Positions 12,301 to 26,200 of a stretch of DNA of 64,000 nucleotides are shown here, piece by piece. The DNA comes from Aphelocoma coerulescens (taxonomy: Eukaryota; Chordata; Aves; Passeriformes; Corvidae). The translations under genes and the position numbers were made by a program. Location: the NCBI RefSeq assembly GCF_041296385.1, contig NC_091023.1:5642924-5706923 (forward strand), read 5' to 3'. How positions within the stretch are numbered: position 1 is the first letter of the stretch; each line of letters begins with the position of its first letter. A model generated the notes under the pieces. That model was not told the origin of the DNA, did no database searches, and worked only from the letters and a program-made list of their open reading frames with translations.

Positions 12301-15039
12301 CTGGAACACGAACAAATAAATTATCCAAAGCTGCTGTGCATACATAAATGGCATCTGGAAGGTTTGCATGGTAACCAACACAGTCTTGTCAGGAAGACAT
12401 GCATCTTCCAACAGTCTAAACCATGCATTTTTAATGAAGTTGTAGAAGCTCTTATTTACTCCAGGTATTTTCCTTTTCTCCACAGCTATATTACTTAGTC
12501 TAATAAAAAGGTTCAGGTCTCCCTGCCAAGCTTTCTCATAATTACTGACTGTGAGCAAGCTAGCTGCTGTTATCCTTGGCCATTCTGGTGAGACTTGGGA
12601 CATAAAGCCATAAATTAGGTCACTTGTCCTCAGCAGACTCTCTATTTCCTTTCCATATTTTTACTGCACTTCCACAAAAACCCTCAGTATGGAGAAAAAA
12701 GAAAAATAATCTCATACATAGAACTTCTAAAATTCAGGTTAAAAAGGAGGGAAGGGGATAAAAGGAGTATTTGAGCATTTTATGCATCTGTGATTTCTTG
12801 GCACTGATCAGTGAGAGGATTCCCTGATCTGTGTTTATTTTTCCAGGACCTCAATTTAATTTCTCTCTTTGAGTCCACTGCATTTGCACCTATTGTTCTT
12901 GCTCTTCCTTTGGGGTTAACTGAAGTGGTGGTTTTTTACAGCTTAGAAACATTTAATATTTTTCCAATATCCACCTCTAAATGAAAGCAGAAATTAAAGC
13001 AGTTGGTTTGCTACAGAAGACAATTTGTTTTCTTTTATAGCTTTCTTGGCTGCCCAAGGGTAATACAATCAGGACAGAAGCGCTTGTAGTCTTGATAACC
13101 ACTGATAATTTTTCTGATAATTTTCCGACAGTCTTCTGTTACTGCATTTATCTGAAAAAAACCAACCATGAAGTCTTCAATTCAGTCCTGGCACAAACAG
13201 CACAATTCCCTTGGACACTAGTGCATAGTGCACCTATTATTATCATGATATGACCTGAGACTGTATTTTCTCCTTCAGTACCCTTAAACAGCTCTGAGAA
13301 CATGGCAAGCCACTAGATCTTGTTATTAACTCATTCGTACTGAGCCTTCATTTCTGCCATGCTTCAGCCACATTGGGAAAATAAAGGATTGTTTTGTCTT
13401 CCTAACTCAAAGCATTAGCTCTTTTTATAGCTTTTAATTTTAACTTAAGTAGGATGCCTCTTGCTAAATACATCTACCTTGGACTTACTGTCCGTGTGGA
13501 GGAAATGAAGCCAAGTTTGTTGAAATGGATCAACTAAATATTACAAATATGCACTCATCTCTACCCTCTCACATACAGAGCAGGCAACAGCACTTGCTAC
13601 TGAGACACATAAAGGAAAAGGATATTTCAAGAGTAAAGTTTTTCCTGACCCACATGAACTTTTTCTGCCTGCCTTGAGTGTGCTGAACTCGCTTACAGAC
13701 TTCCCGTCAGTGTCTGTAACACCTTTAAGGGAATCACATCTCAAATATATAAAGCTTGCCTCAGTAAAAGTGTCAGAAGCCTTCACTTAGCCCCTATCTA
13801 AAAGACTAGAGAATATTCCTGAGACCAGGAAATTAGACATAGATGATCAGGGTCAAAATTCTTTACAACAATGCAGATTGCAGAACTTTATTTTTACTGA
13901 CACATTCTGTTCTGACACCAGTCTTGATCCTGATACTCACAATGTATCACTGCAAAAATCATCCAGAAGTATAGAGAAATAAATTTTTTAAAAATTCCCT
14001 TTTCATAAGGAGTTTGATTCCAGTGCTTCAGTGTATCTCATAAGTACTGAGTACACAAGAGACTTTGGCTTACTATCCTTTAGAATGAGTTAGAATAAAC
14101 TGTGAATCCCAAAGCTCTAGTTAATAGAAGCATAAAGAGAAAATTGGCAGGTAGCAGTGAGGCAGTGGGCTGAACGGCTGCCATCGACAAGGCCTATAAA
14201 TAGATTTTTCAAAGACATACACATTTTATTACATACAAACATAATGCATTTTTCCACTTTGGGCTAGTAAGAGATCCTCACTGTTAAGAAACACGGAGAG
14301 CAGCCACTTCACAAGTTTGTCTCAAGAGCAGATTCAAGCACTGCATTTTTATTCGACTTGCCATGTGCTTCTCATGCCTGTTGTCTTTGCTGCAGAGCAA
14401 CACAGAACTGATGTGTGACTCTAACTTCCCCTTGGACACAAGCGCTCCCAAACAACGTTTATAAGCACTTTTAAAAGTAAATCTGAAAGGTCTCATGTTG
14501 AGTAGAATCTCTGTGTGAGCAGGGCTAGGTCATGTAGTGCAGCTCCTGTGCAATGCTCACTCTCCACCTTGGCTTTGGCAACAGCAGTGGCTGTCACTGC
14601 AGGAGAGGCCTGAAAGGGCCATTAGGGAGTGCTCTTAACATCCTCCAGAAGAGCAGGACAACTGCAGAACACTTCACTGGGCTTTTCAAAACCACTTGCA
14701 TTTGTCAGACTTCTTTCCAGTGCAGTCAACAGCAGTTCTAGCACTGCCCCCAGTAACAGCATAATTAGACCAGTGCTAAGTGCTTTCAAATGCCTAAGAT
14801 GTCCACACACAACTGGTAATGCAGATACAAAATGAACACTGCTCGTGCAGACACCAACAATGACAACTGCAGATTACATGACCTCAGATTCGGGCACCTT
14901 GCTCATTGAAGCACCACAGAGATGGACTCAAAATGGTGTTCTGCTCTCTCTGAAAGTCCAAAACAACCAACCTGGAGCTGGAGTGGATCTGTAGGATTAC
15001 CTTCCTAAACCAACCTGAAATCCAACTACACTTCATGTC
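9351..15039. other. Non-coding unique DNA
   Basis: No gene is supported. Open frames up to about 130 codons exist (for example 9561-9953 plus and 10108-10470 minus) but show no domain, and several overlap frames on the opposite strand. One small 16-bp tandem duplication at 10968-10999 is listed separately. Two near-identical ctgataatttt blocks lie at about 13100-13126. Nothing else stands out. Confidence 0.6.
10968..10999 (+). repeat. 16-bp tandem duplication, two copies
   Basis: The unit atgctgaaaccagccc is followed directly by atgctgaaaccagcac, a 15 of 16 match. It is a recent-looking local slippage or duplication event of no evident function. Confidence 0.9.
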
Positions 15040-15477
15040 ATGCCTTTCGCTGGAATTATTCCTGCCAGCCTAAGTGGGGTAGTACAAAACTCAAATGCTA
15101 GTAGAAAAAGAATACAGTTTCTGGTCAATCCTGCTCACCATGCAGGATGTCTGATTTCCACCTCTACAGGGCATCTAAGAACCCGGTCTGATGATAATCC
15201 ACTGGAAGACATTTTCTCAAAAAATACTATCTTCAGGATGGAAGCTGGCTCAGGAGAGAAACTTGAAGACGTTACAGGAGACAAATACAGAAGGCAGACA
15301 AAAAATGCAATAGCAGGTGGGAAAAGAAGCAACAAAGACACACTGTTAAAAAAGAAATTAAAAGGGGAAAAGCAGGATTGGCATGCAGCAGAAAACAAGG
15401 ATATGAAGCAGATTCAAACAGGTCTCTTCAGCAACATTTTTGTTGGTTCCAGTTTGGAAACAAATATGTTGATTTAG
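15040..15477 (+). other. 145-codon open frame, coding status unproven
   Basis: An ATG-initiated frame of 145 codons in sequence of ordinary GC content, so its length is less easily explained by GC bias than most open frames here. The product would be basic and charge-rich in its second half, with lysine-rich segments, no signal peptide, no membrane segment and no domain that I recognise. Inside it a polypyrimidine-AG (tttccacctctacag) precedes position 15170 and an AG-gtggga donor-like site follows 15316. Together they bound 147 nt, which is 49 codons without a stop. That is compatible with an internal exon but also expected by chance at some rate in 64 kb. It is not called a gene. Confidence 0.15.
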
Positions 15478-18400
15478 TGAGCTTTGGAGGAGGTTTTGTT
15501 TGTTCATTTTTACCTTTCAGAAATCAACAGCCTTCAACCTTACAGTCTGAGCTAAATTCAAAGGCTTCAGAACACAGGCAATAAAAAATGACATAGAGCA
15601 AAGAAAGGAATATTGTGTTGTAAGGCTAAATACACTGTGCAGACAGATATAATTACTCAAGTTTCCATATACCAGCAATCTCAGAGCAGCAATATTAAAA
15701 GAAAGACAAAATGAGTGAATTTCACTGAAAAATCTCTGTGGTTACACTTCTGTGCCACATAAAGCCAGAAACCAAAGGGTCAGATGCTTTTGTTTGGATG
15801 TGATGTTGTAAGCAGGGTTTAAGGCCAGCCACACCTGCCTTCTCCTTTGCTGTACAAGGCAAATGACTGTTAAGTCTACACTGTACATCAACTCACAGCA
15901 AAACCACAATTCAGGCAATAGCCCTGTAGGTTTCCATTACAAAATGGACTATTAGGATTAATGTTTTCAGAGATCATTTTGTTTAAATGCAATTTTGTTT
16001 CAGCATGAACTCACGTTGTTCCAGTGGTGGGAATGGTTACTATTCTGAATGCCCTTGGAATCAGGATCTCCATATATTAAACCCAGTTTTGGATCAGACT
16101 CTAGGGATCTTTTTCCTTCTTAGCAAGTCACAACATGGCTGGGTAGAGAGACTCTGCTTCATCTGGATGCTTAATAGAGAATCTACTCAAATTCAGGTAC
16201 ACAAAAAAAAAAGCTGTGAGCAGCTCTACCCTGAGTCTCCAGGGAAATCACTTTTCATTTTGGGTATGTTGATGGATCATAGGGCAACAGCCATGGCACA
16301 CACCATGAACTGTTAGTGAGTTTGTCCCATAAGTTATCTGCACTTGAGATTGAGAGAAAAAAGTTTCATTTGCCTTAAAGGCAGAAATGTTCCACCAGAG
16401 GGGAATGATTCACTGACCTTGGAGCACTAAGGCTGATCATTTGGCACTAGTGTAAATGAAAAATTCAACATTACCAATGATTTTTGACTGCCCTAGAAAA
16501 ACCAAATAATAATGTGATTTAATACAGCACAGTTGAAAATCCAGAATGCAATAAAACTTTCATATCATGCTAGCACAGGGATTTCTTTGTGCTATTCATT
16601 CAAAGAGCAGGATATTCTCGCTCTCTGTTTCAAGTCATCCTTTCTGGAACTGAAACAATATGGGATTAAACCGAGTTCCTGTCACCACCCTTTCAATATA
16701 TGGGCTCACAGGTGTTTTCAGTCTTACAGAAATGATAAAACTCCTGTCTGCATCTTCCCACAAGTTCTGAACACAGAGTCCTTGCATTATTTCCCTAAGA
16801 AATATTTGGACAAATGCTTTATAACAGTCTGTGGGGTACTTTGGCACTAGGAAACTCTACTCCAGAGGAAAAGCTGAGACAGAAAAGGGGATTCTCTCCT
16901 GAGACAGGTGATAGTGACCTTTAGAGGCTCAGAGCTGATAAACAGCCCAAGTCTGTGACATAGAGACCCTCAAAAGTCACAGGCCAAATACAAGATTTCA
17001 TATTTTTCCTAACCTGAAATTGGGATGCCACTTGTAGAAAAAAAAATAATAGTCTACCTCGGAATAGTGTAAAATATGAACTAGCCACAGGGGATTCACA
17101 TTTTCTAATTAAATGCCGATTAAAATCAATTAAGAAGCTATAGCAGTCCTGCACTAATGAGGGAAATCATATTATTACCTCTGCATTAAGTACTGTATCA
17201 TCCACTAATTCCATTTAATCACAGTGAATTTTTTTGTAATATGAGGACCTTGACTAATATTGCAGCAGATTTGAACAAAAAATAATGCAGTTGCACTGTT
17301 TCCCAGCCAAAGTAGCACATTTTCCTGTACACGCCACGCTATGGTGACTCTAAGTGTGATCTTGTGACAATTGGAAGAGGTGTCATCTCCATTTTTTAAT
17401 TCCTTCATGTTTGAATAGGGTTTTTTAACTCAAAGGATTGCTAGTAGTAAATTTTACTTGTCTTGTTAAAATGCATGCAGAATTATAAAGTGTTGAGATA
17501 CAAGATTTATAAAATTTTGCTACTGTATCTGAAGACTCCAGTAATGAACAAGAAAGAGCACAAAGATGAAGGTAATATGTAATCCAGAAAAAGAATAGGA
17601 ATAGGCATATTCATCAAAGTATTAGGGGAGGAGACAAAAGGACCCAAACATCTTCAAGGTCATATGATGTCCTAACTTTCCAAACAGAAGAATCGTGAAT
17701 GGGCAAGAAAATAAAGCTGGATCTTTCCATCTGTTTTATAGAAAAGAGCAAATAATCTTGTGGTCTGGGTAGCACAGACCCAACTTCAAACAAGAGTAGG
17801 AAAGACATTCCAGCAGGAGTTCTCCAGGACACATTAAGCCTGGGCGAGGTTCAAATAGCTAACTAGCCTCTTCAGGAGCAAGTAAAAGGCTGCAGAAGTT
17901 AGAGAGTATCTCTCTTATTCAGTAGTAACTGGGATAACATGCTCTGTAGTTTCTTTTCTTTGTAACTTAGTCTAATTATCCCAATGTACATTCCTGTAGC
18001 AAGCAATAAAGCTGGTTCTCTAGTAACCTACAGATAGAAGAGCATTATACTGTTCCTTCAGGGAAATGCCAATTTGTTACTCAAGGGGGCCCTGCCCAAT
18101 TCCTGGTGTGTGCCATCCCACTGGATAGGGGGGGTAGGAAGCTTTTGAAGGTCTGGAGAAGCCTATGCTGGAGCTGCAAAAGTTTGTTGTAGGAGTGTAA
18201 CACACCTTGCCCAGTTGTAGGGAATCAGAATAGCTTGGGTTGGAATGGGAAGAGGGGCTTTACCAATGGGAAGAGTAAAGCGAAGACCTGAAACTCAGAG
18301 CTCAGGCTTCCAGTGGCCTTTGTTGGTTGGATTCTGGTCTCTGTTTAAGTGATCCATGCTGGGTTCCCTGGTACAAACGCAGCTGGCTGGCTGAAGCAGC

Positions 18401-19854
18401 CACAGACAGAGTATATCAGTGCTTCCTTAGGCAAGGGGGGCTGCAATTAACGCAGACCCCTGTGAACCAGGGCACTTGGTGAAGAGGCACCTACTGTGCC
18501 AATCAGAACTGAATTGCAAGCATCCACCCTCACTAGCCACTAAACACAAACGTGTCTTAAAATGCTTTATAGTGATTATAATGTTAGGCTGAATGGTGCT
18601 GACAGTTTATTCATGGGTTCCCAATAACGATAATTTTTAATGTGATTTCCATACTTCCTCAAGCTTTTTTATGCAGTCTCTCTGTGAGACATCTTTACTC
18701 TGTCATTACACAGAGAACTGGAACAGAAGAAAATCTACAATTGTGTTTGCAAACACTATTGCAACGGGAGCGGGAAAGGGAACAAATGTTGTCTTGGAGA
18801 CTGGCACAGCTCACCATGCTGATCCTTGACAGAGAACAGGTACTATCACCATGCTGCCACACCGTGTTCAGGGACTTGGGACCTGCCCTGCTCCTTCCGA
18901 GCCAGATGGTCTTGCAGCCCATCTCTCACAGGTGTCCCACACGAGCCATTCATGCAGAGACACCCGAAACTGCACAGGGAGGTTGGGGAAACGACATGTT
19001 TATATTGATCTTTATTTTAGAACGTAAAGTCATCAGTGCAAAGCCGGTGTTCCTGGCAGGTGAGGAAATACTACACTTGATCCCAAATTTACATGGAGGA
19101 TAGTGACACAGAGAGCAACAGATCCAGTGATTTGCAGTGACTCAGGGAGCTGAACATGGGATAAACCCACTGTGTTGGAAATGAGTATTGTATGATTGGG
19201 TGTATTACTTTAGAACACTCAGCTCCTTTTGAACATTGCTGAAGTCTCTACTATTAGGGACCCTCTGGCAGGCCAGACCTGGCTATGGGTCCCAAGCAGA
19301 ACTCCAGTAGCCCATGAGGGCTGCAGTCCTACAATACCCTGGAAACCAAAGCATGCATGGTCACTACAGTAATTCATGGGGCTTAGGGAATGAAAACAAA
19401 AATCAGAGAATAAAAGAGCAGAGAATAATGAGCAAAGTAATGACCTGCAAAATGTCTTTAAAATGAAAGCGTTTACCTAAATCTCATCCTTGGGAAACTT
19501 TTGGCCTCTTCAAAGTCTTGACCAGAATCGCCAAGCTCTCAGCCTGGGGAATTCAAGCACTTTCTGTCCAATGAGAGGAAACTAACCCACCTGAGCTCTC
19601 CTCATTTTGGGATGAGCCTTTATGCCTGATGAAAATAAAAATCCAAAGGGAGGTTGGTAGTATAGCACTCAGCTGACAGAAACACCACTTTGAATGCACT
19701 TTGAATGGTGTACATTGTCAAAAAAACTTCTGTGTTGGCTTTTTATTAAAAAGCTTGCTAAGTCTTTCTAGGACTGACAGAGAGAAGGAAATGTCTTGCA
19801 GCAGTCAAGGCTCACAGGGCAATTGTTGCAGTTTAGAGCTCATCATTTTTCCCT
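15478..19854. other. Non-coding unique DNA
   Basis: No gene is supported. The 153-codon frame at 18642-19103 overlaps a 75-codon frame on the other strand and shows no domain. Around 17980-18500 the sequence has aataaag followed by more GC-rich sequence that faintly resembles an LTR or a decayed repeat, but no paired ends were found. An 11-bp direct duplication (cactttgaatg twice) lies at 19686-19707. Confidence 0.55.
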
Positions 19855-20290
19855 CCTTTCATTATTCCTCAGCCCGCTGTGGCTGACATTATGCATAACC
19901 AGCTCACAATCACTTCCTTATTGCATTTGATTTCCCATGTTTCGCCCTGCGGATTTTATCTTGCTAATGAAACCCAGGGTATTTGTCCTCAGGTATTCAC
20001 ATGGTCCCCATTGCCAGAGAGCCTGAAGACCTGAACATCTTAATGGAGCCTTACAAATTCCTCTGGCTGCTTCTGAACCACCCGAGATGAAAATAGACTT
20101 TAAGTCATTCAGGCTGGGTCACTGGTGTTGTGTATCAATTATGCAGATTCTCTCAAACGGATTCTGAAAGCATCTGTCACACATGAAAGAAAAGCTCTGT
20201 GAGCCTTTCCAAACAGAAATGTCTTTTGTTCTCTGACGACTTCGTACATAAAGGTGTGAAACGAGACGGCTCAAACAGGCTTTCCTGTGA
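19855..20290. promoter_or_regulatory. Candidate conserved non-coding (enhancer-like) element
   Basis: No frame above 62 codons is open here. Complexity is high, no simple repeats occur, and several transcription-factor-like cores are present: attatgcataac (POU-like), gctaatgaaa and tcaattatgcag (homeodomain-like). Four CpGs fall within about 31 bp near 20237-20268. This texture is typical of vertebrate conserved non-coding elements. The call is inferred from composition and motif impression only, since conservation cannot be seen in one sequence. Confidence 0.2.
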
Positions 20291-23200
20291 CACAGAGCAA
20301 GGAGAGCCTATTGCAGGGATGTGGGGAAGATAGCTTTTCATGGATCCTAAGGACTGGATGGGTGAGGTGGGGGCTGCCTACCCCCAGCCCAGGACTCACC
20401 CTGGGGCAGTTCTCACTGAGGGAAGAGCATAAAGGGAATTCTGTTCCCTCTCTGAGTACACAGGAACTTTCTGAGAGGAAACGTGCACAAGCACAAGGCT
20501 ATGAAGGTTTCAAAGACTGTATAATGAGAGTGATATGCTGATAATCAGCTTAATTCCCATTTCACACACCAAAGTCCTTTTGTGAATCTGGCCCTATAGA
20601 CTTAATCCTGCATATAGCTTAATTAGCTTAATTGTTGGCCATGTCTAGTAAAGGGAGGGTGGGCAGGACAGTGTGCTCTGGGGAAAATGTCCACACCCAG
20701 CAGGTCAAAGAAAAGCTTATGGTGGATGGGGCTTGGAGGGCTCTAAATGGAAACGGCTTTGTTTCAGGAACAAGAAGCCTGGGAAGAGGCTGCAGAAGTT
20801 TGTGTTCAGATAGGCAGAAGTAACTGGGACTGAATGAAGAGGAACCTCTTAAAGCTTTTCAGGACCAGAATGGTCCCATGCCCAGGGCACTGAGGATCGC
20901 TTTTTCTTTCTTGTCTCCAGACGAATGTCTAATTTCACTGTTTATGACCAGGGAAGTGAGCGTGCAAGGATCTTGTAACTTAGTTCTGTTCACTCTGAAA
21001 TAGCTTCACAGCTCAAACTTGGCTGCATTACCTCCACATGCCACTATTCTTGATGCTTTCCCTAGGACAGGTTCTACGTGCTTGTAGCTTGGGACACCTG
21101 ACAGGATCAAGATCACACTCCTGCAAACTGCTTCCTGATATGCAGGGAGGACGTGAGGCTGTGCCTGAGGTCCTCCTGTGGAGGGGACTCTCACAGGCAT
21201 GGAAAGGGCTCTGGGACCAGAGCTGCTCCTGATGCCTTTGCAGGGACACAGTCTGCCATGTGCCCCACTAGCATCACAGCTAACCTTCAGTCACCCTAGA
21301 GTAGTGTCTGAAGTTACACTTTCCCCTATAAATCACTAATAATTTGGCAAAAGAAACACTTGAGTATCATCCTTTCTTTAAGAACAGTAAAATAGAAGTT
21401 GGTCTTGTCTGCACAACTTCTGGAAAAGTATTTTCTGTTGCATACAGGAAACATGCAATTTTACTTTATGTAGCAAAAGGCAGGCGTGTAACTGAATGAA
21501 TATCTACCTAAGTATCCATATAAACCTTTTTAAGCAATTGAGACTACCAGAACTGAAGTGGATTTTGGAATTTTTTTTGTTTACCCTAGTATACACGGTT
21601 AAATGAGGAGAAAGTTGGGTCAAGCTGCCTCCGTTTGTAGAAGTCTCATTAAAAAATAAAATAAGCTATCCTTCTGCAGTGAAGAAACCATTAAATATAA
21701 GTTCCATAAATATTTACTCATGTGAAAGAAATGCTTAATCCAAAGAGTTTGAGAAACAGTCTTGTTTTACTTGTCCTACTATAAAAAGAATCCAAGCCTG
21801 TCCAACCTGATCAAGCTGCCTTTCTAATATTGTAAACATGCGTATGGAATTGTTTTTTACATTTTCCCACGATGTCCCAGAGGACAGCATAGTATTACAT
21901 TATACACCAAAGCCACAAGCATTTAAACAGACAAAGTTCATCCTGGCTATCAGCTAGTTCCTCAGTCAGTCAGGCAAGGCAGTTAAACTGGAGTTAGAGT
22001 AAAGAGCAAGCACCAGGAATTTCAGAGAAAAGAATCCTTAAAGAATGTGGAGTCATCCGCAATCCCAGATCTTCATTGTACAACAGAAACTATGAGACTC
22101 ATAGGTGCATTTAAACAACCAGAAAAGGAGAAGCAATATCCCTAAACTCCTCTCCCTGTCCCCAGGCAGTGCTGTCAGTGTGGTTTGTGCAGCAGATGAT
22201 CAATGCTTCCTTGGCAGTGGAGTCTCGGCTGGAGTTTGCCCTTCCTCCTGCCTCGCACAGCTCACACTGGAGGCAGCTCTCCACACAAGCTCAGCAAGCC
22301 TGCTCAGCTACCAACCAGGTGCTCTGTACTTCTCAGTACCTGGATTAAGAAGTAAATCTCCTGTTTCAGAGCTGTACTCCTAAATGTAATGTGAAGACAC
22401 ACCAGCTTGAGTCACCTTTCCTGTTGAGAGAGACTGGGGCCTTCCAAACACCTACAGCTTTAACATCTGAACCAAAGCCTGGTTCACAGCAGAACCAGCG
22501 TCCCTGGGTGATGACATTCACATAGCTGCTGATGGACCTGTGCAGGATGGGCACTGCCGAGCTGTGACAAGCCCTCTGAGCTCAGCAGCACTGCCCCCAT
22601 GTAAAGCTCTCATTTCACTCTGTGAATGTTAAGCTGAACAAAGTAGCTGTCAAACACTTCACCTTCTCTCCTCAGTTGCTTGACTTCCCTGTTATTTTGG
22701 CTCCTTAAACCATAATCTTTGTTTAAAGTACTAAGCATTAGCATGTCTTTCTCCCCCCCACCAGTGCTTTTACAATCTGTTCTGCTGCTTCAGACAGGTG
22801 GTGTGTCTTGGTAGACCACGCATCTCATCTTCTTCTCTGTCCTGACAGTCTCTGACCCCCTGTACACACTTTTCACGCTTCTAGTCAAATGGGCATCTGT
22901 TTTCTCCTCCTTCCTCCTTATGGGAAGGTTTCATCTAAGTGCTTAGCAGACTCTGCTCTCTAACAGTCATTCAGTAACTCAACAAATATGAACTTTTTAG
23001 AGGAATTTTGTTTGACTGTTCATACAAAAGCCTCCTTTCCTCTTGAACACATTTGTTCAAACTTACTTTGCACTTTGTTTCTCCTATGAAAGTAAACATA
23101 TGCAAATATATTTTTTTCATTTAAAGCATAACTATATTATTCTATTAATTAAAGAAACACCCCCATGTACTTTTCCATTACAGAACTGTGGTCCTGATTT

Positions 23201-26200
23201 ACAATAAGCACTCCTTACAGAAAGCTTAATTGATGCTTTAGCACGGGAGCCTATTATCATTCAGTGTTTGCTAATATAGTCAGTGGCTAGAGTTTATACT
23301 TCTCACAGAAGTAGTGTTTAATTTTCTCCCAGTGTTACCTACCATTAGCAGATTTAGCTTATCAGAAAATGCAGCAATAAGCATTCACAACTCCCAGCCT
23401 CTAACTGGAGCAAGTCAATATTCTTCAGTTGGGATAAAAAAAGAGAAGTGAAGGCAGCTTTTTGAAAGGCCCTCAGTCTTACTTTTTTCTGGATTTTTTA
23501 AAAAAAATAAACACTAATGAAAATATATTTGGCACGAATAATTTCTAGGCAGCAGAAACATTACTGAACTGACCTCCTTTTACTCACATAAAGCCACTGG
23601 CCATGCCCTCAGGTTGCAGTTGCTGTTTTGCTGCACCCTTCTGTTGCCGGTTGCATGAAAGATTAATAGGGGTTGGGGTTACTGGTTTGAGAGCTTTCGT
23701 GGGATTGTACAGCAGCAGTTAGTTCACATGAACATGAGGCAAGCACTGTTTGCTCTTTTGCCCTGTCTCTCCTACAAAAAGGGTTATCAGTTTGCTGTCT
23801 GTAACCATCTAGGGCCTGAGGAAAAATATTTATTTCAATTAACACAGACAAAGTTCATTAAGACCCTCTCAGTATTCAGAAGAAAACTAAAAGTGAAGCT
23901 GGAGAAGCTCCATGCAGCCATGGCTGAGTCTGCAGAATGAAGTTTGGAGGAGTGCACACACATGTGCATGGAAAGCATGTGTGATTGTATTTATACTAAC
24001 TTACAGCATATGGACATTATACCTGGTATCTCCAGTTTTCTGGATCACTCCTGTGAGGGCACCACTTCATTTGGCTTTTCTGCAAATATAGTGGGATATT
24101 GAAGATGTTTAAAAGACATCTTTTCCAGACATCTTGTGAGGTAATTTTGACAGGGTTTATCCTTCTTAGAACTTACCAGTATTACAGAATAAATATATAC
24201 TATCATAAATACATTCTAATTTTTTTTTCAAGTATTTCATACAGGCAAACACATGCACATTATGGATATCCACGAACTCTCCATACAAGGTGCATATGTG
24301 ATTTTATGTACATATGCCTACATGTAAACTATATGCAAAACACATATTTGGGTTCCTACAGGTAGGAACTGACATGTATGTATGCAGATACATTAAACTG
24401 GACTGCAGTCTAGTTTTATTTCATAAAAATTGTATAGGATTAAGTTGGAGTACTTAAGAAAGATATACCACAAAGTCCACTGTATTCCACCCAAGAGGAA
24501 GGCATAGGTATTCAGAAGGCCCTAGAAATCTGTCAGTATTAAAGCAAAATAACAGATATTTAAAGTACTGCTTCTGATCTACAGAGTTTCTGCAGCAGGG
24601 ACAGAGAGAACGGTTCTGTGATACAGCATCCCAAAGCTTTGATCAATCCCAGTGTGCAAACCCTGCTTTGATAAGGAACAGGAGGGTGAGGCTGTGTCAG
24701 TGCTGCAGGACAGTGTAAACACACCTGAGCCATTTTACACAACCTAAGTGGAAGCCAGAGCAGCCTTGATGCAGCAGCAGAGAGCAGAGTCAGCTGAGAG
24801 GCACTGTGGGCCCTGTCACCGAGGGTGCTGCCCTGACAGGCCTGTGCCTGGTGTCTGCCCCGTCCAACAGCCCACTTGGAAAACACATCTCCAGTCAGAG
24901 CCTAGGGATGAACCATGGTTCTACACCAAAGCACACAAGGCCCAAGATGGTGTTTACTGCTGGGCTCCTCAAACAGAAAGCCAGGCTTCTTCTCATGGGA
25001 GAAGCATTCTGCCCGAGACTGCATGCCAGAGCAAGTTACTGCTGATACCTGATTTCCTACTCGTGTTCTGTTCTGAGTCCCAACCAATGATTCTGCGTGA
25101 ATATATATATTTTTTAAGCAACTTCAGTTATCCAGACTTCAACTACTATTTTTTTTTTTTTTGCTACAGAGAAATACAGATGCAGCATGAAACTCATTCT
25201 GAAATTCTGTGTGAGGAATCCAGAGAGATTCCCAGTCCTTTTTGAAGAGGATTATCCATGTCCTCATTCCCCTCTGCAGGGACAACAACAGAAGCTACTG
25301 CCATCAGGCTGTCTCCATTGCTCTGCCAAATCCAACAGGCAAGTTCCCTGCTGACACAGGCAAGTCCATTAAAACCAATGGATTTTCATCTTTGGAGATT
25401 ATAGCCCTACAACTCTTTTCAGGGATTTCCCAGGAGAAAGAGCACAGATTGACCTTGAAAAGAAATTCAAGGCTCTGTCATTGATTGCCAATATTTGCAA
25501 TTCAACAACTGTAAGCTCAAGGAGGAGCAACACCTGGAAAGAATTCCACAAATCCTATGGATAAAAATCATGCCTAAACAAAACAAGCACATGTTTCTAT
25601 GCTTAGCCCCCAGCAAGAGGGATGTCATGTATAATGTGTGTGTAAACATGTACCTGCTTTCTTTCTAAGGCTTTAAGAGCCTGTGGTACACAATGCTGGG
25701 GTGCTCTATTCAGTAAAGTCCATTAAGCACCCTGTCTAAACACTTGTAAAAAGAAAGCAACAAAAACGAAGAGTCACAACATATTATGAAACTGCATTTC
25801 CAAAGTTTAGATTCCTTCATTTGAAATAATTCACATTAGAAATTAATATGGATTCTTGGGATCTCTGGATACTCAACCCTAAGCCTACACGAGAAGAATT
25901 CAAAACCAGACCTCCTTTTTCCATCCAAGCTTCCTCCTCCTGCTGTAGTTTCCAATGAAGTCACCATCCTCTGTAGCTCACCACAGCTGTCACTAAGTTC
26001 AGTGAAGCTCTCCCAGTTGCATCAGGGATTTATTTGGAACCTTATGTTGACTTTAACATAGGAACATATGGAATCAGACACATATAAGAGGAAAAGGCTA
26101 TTTAAAATAAATATCTGGGGAAAAAACAAAGGAGACAGGAGAGCTCAGTGCTCTGCACACATCTCGAGCTGCTAACAGCTAGATTTGCAGTTAGGGTGGG

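Noticed and set aside
17846..17862. ggttcaaatagc, resembling a tRNA B box
   Set aside because: No A box at the right distance and no cloverleaf arms were found.
18226..18260. Text resembling the reversed CR1 tail (aatcagaatagcttgggttggaa)
   Set aside because: The similarity ends after about 25 bp, and the following sequence does not continue as ttaaagatcatct as expected for CR1, so it is probably chance.
17980..18500. Possible solitary LTR (aataaag signal and GC-rich body)
   Set aside because: No paired TG...CA ends, target-site duplication or second copy was found by eye, so the evidence is too weak.
24748..25245. 165-codon plus-strand open frame
   Set aside because: It runs through a T14 tract giving a phenylalanine run, overlaps other frames and shows no domain.
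25149..25250. T14-gctacag splice-acceptor-like site followed by an open stretch
   Set aside because: The following sequence gives no convincing exon or donor, and polypyrimidine-AG strings are common in T-rich non-coding DNA.
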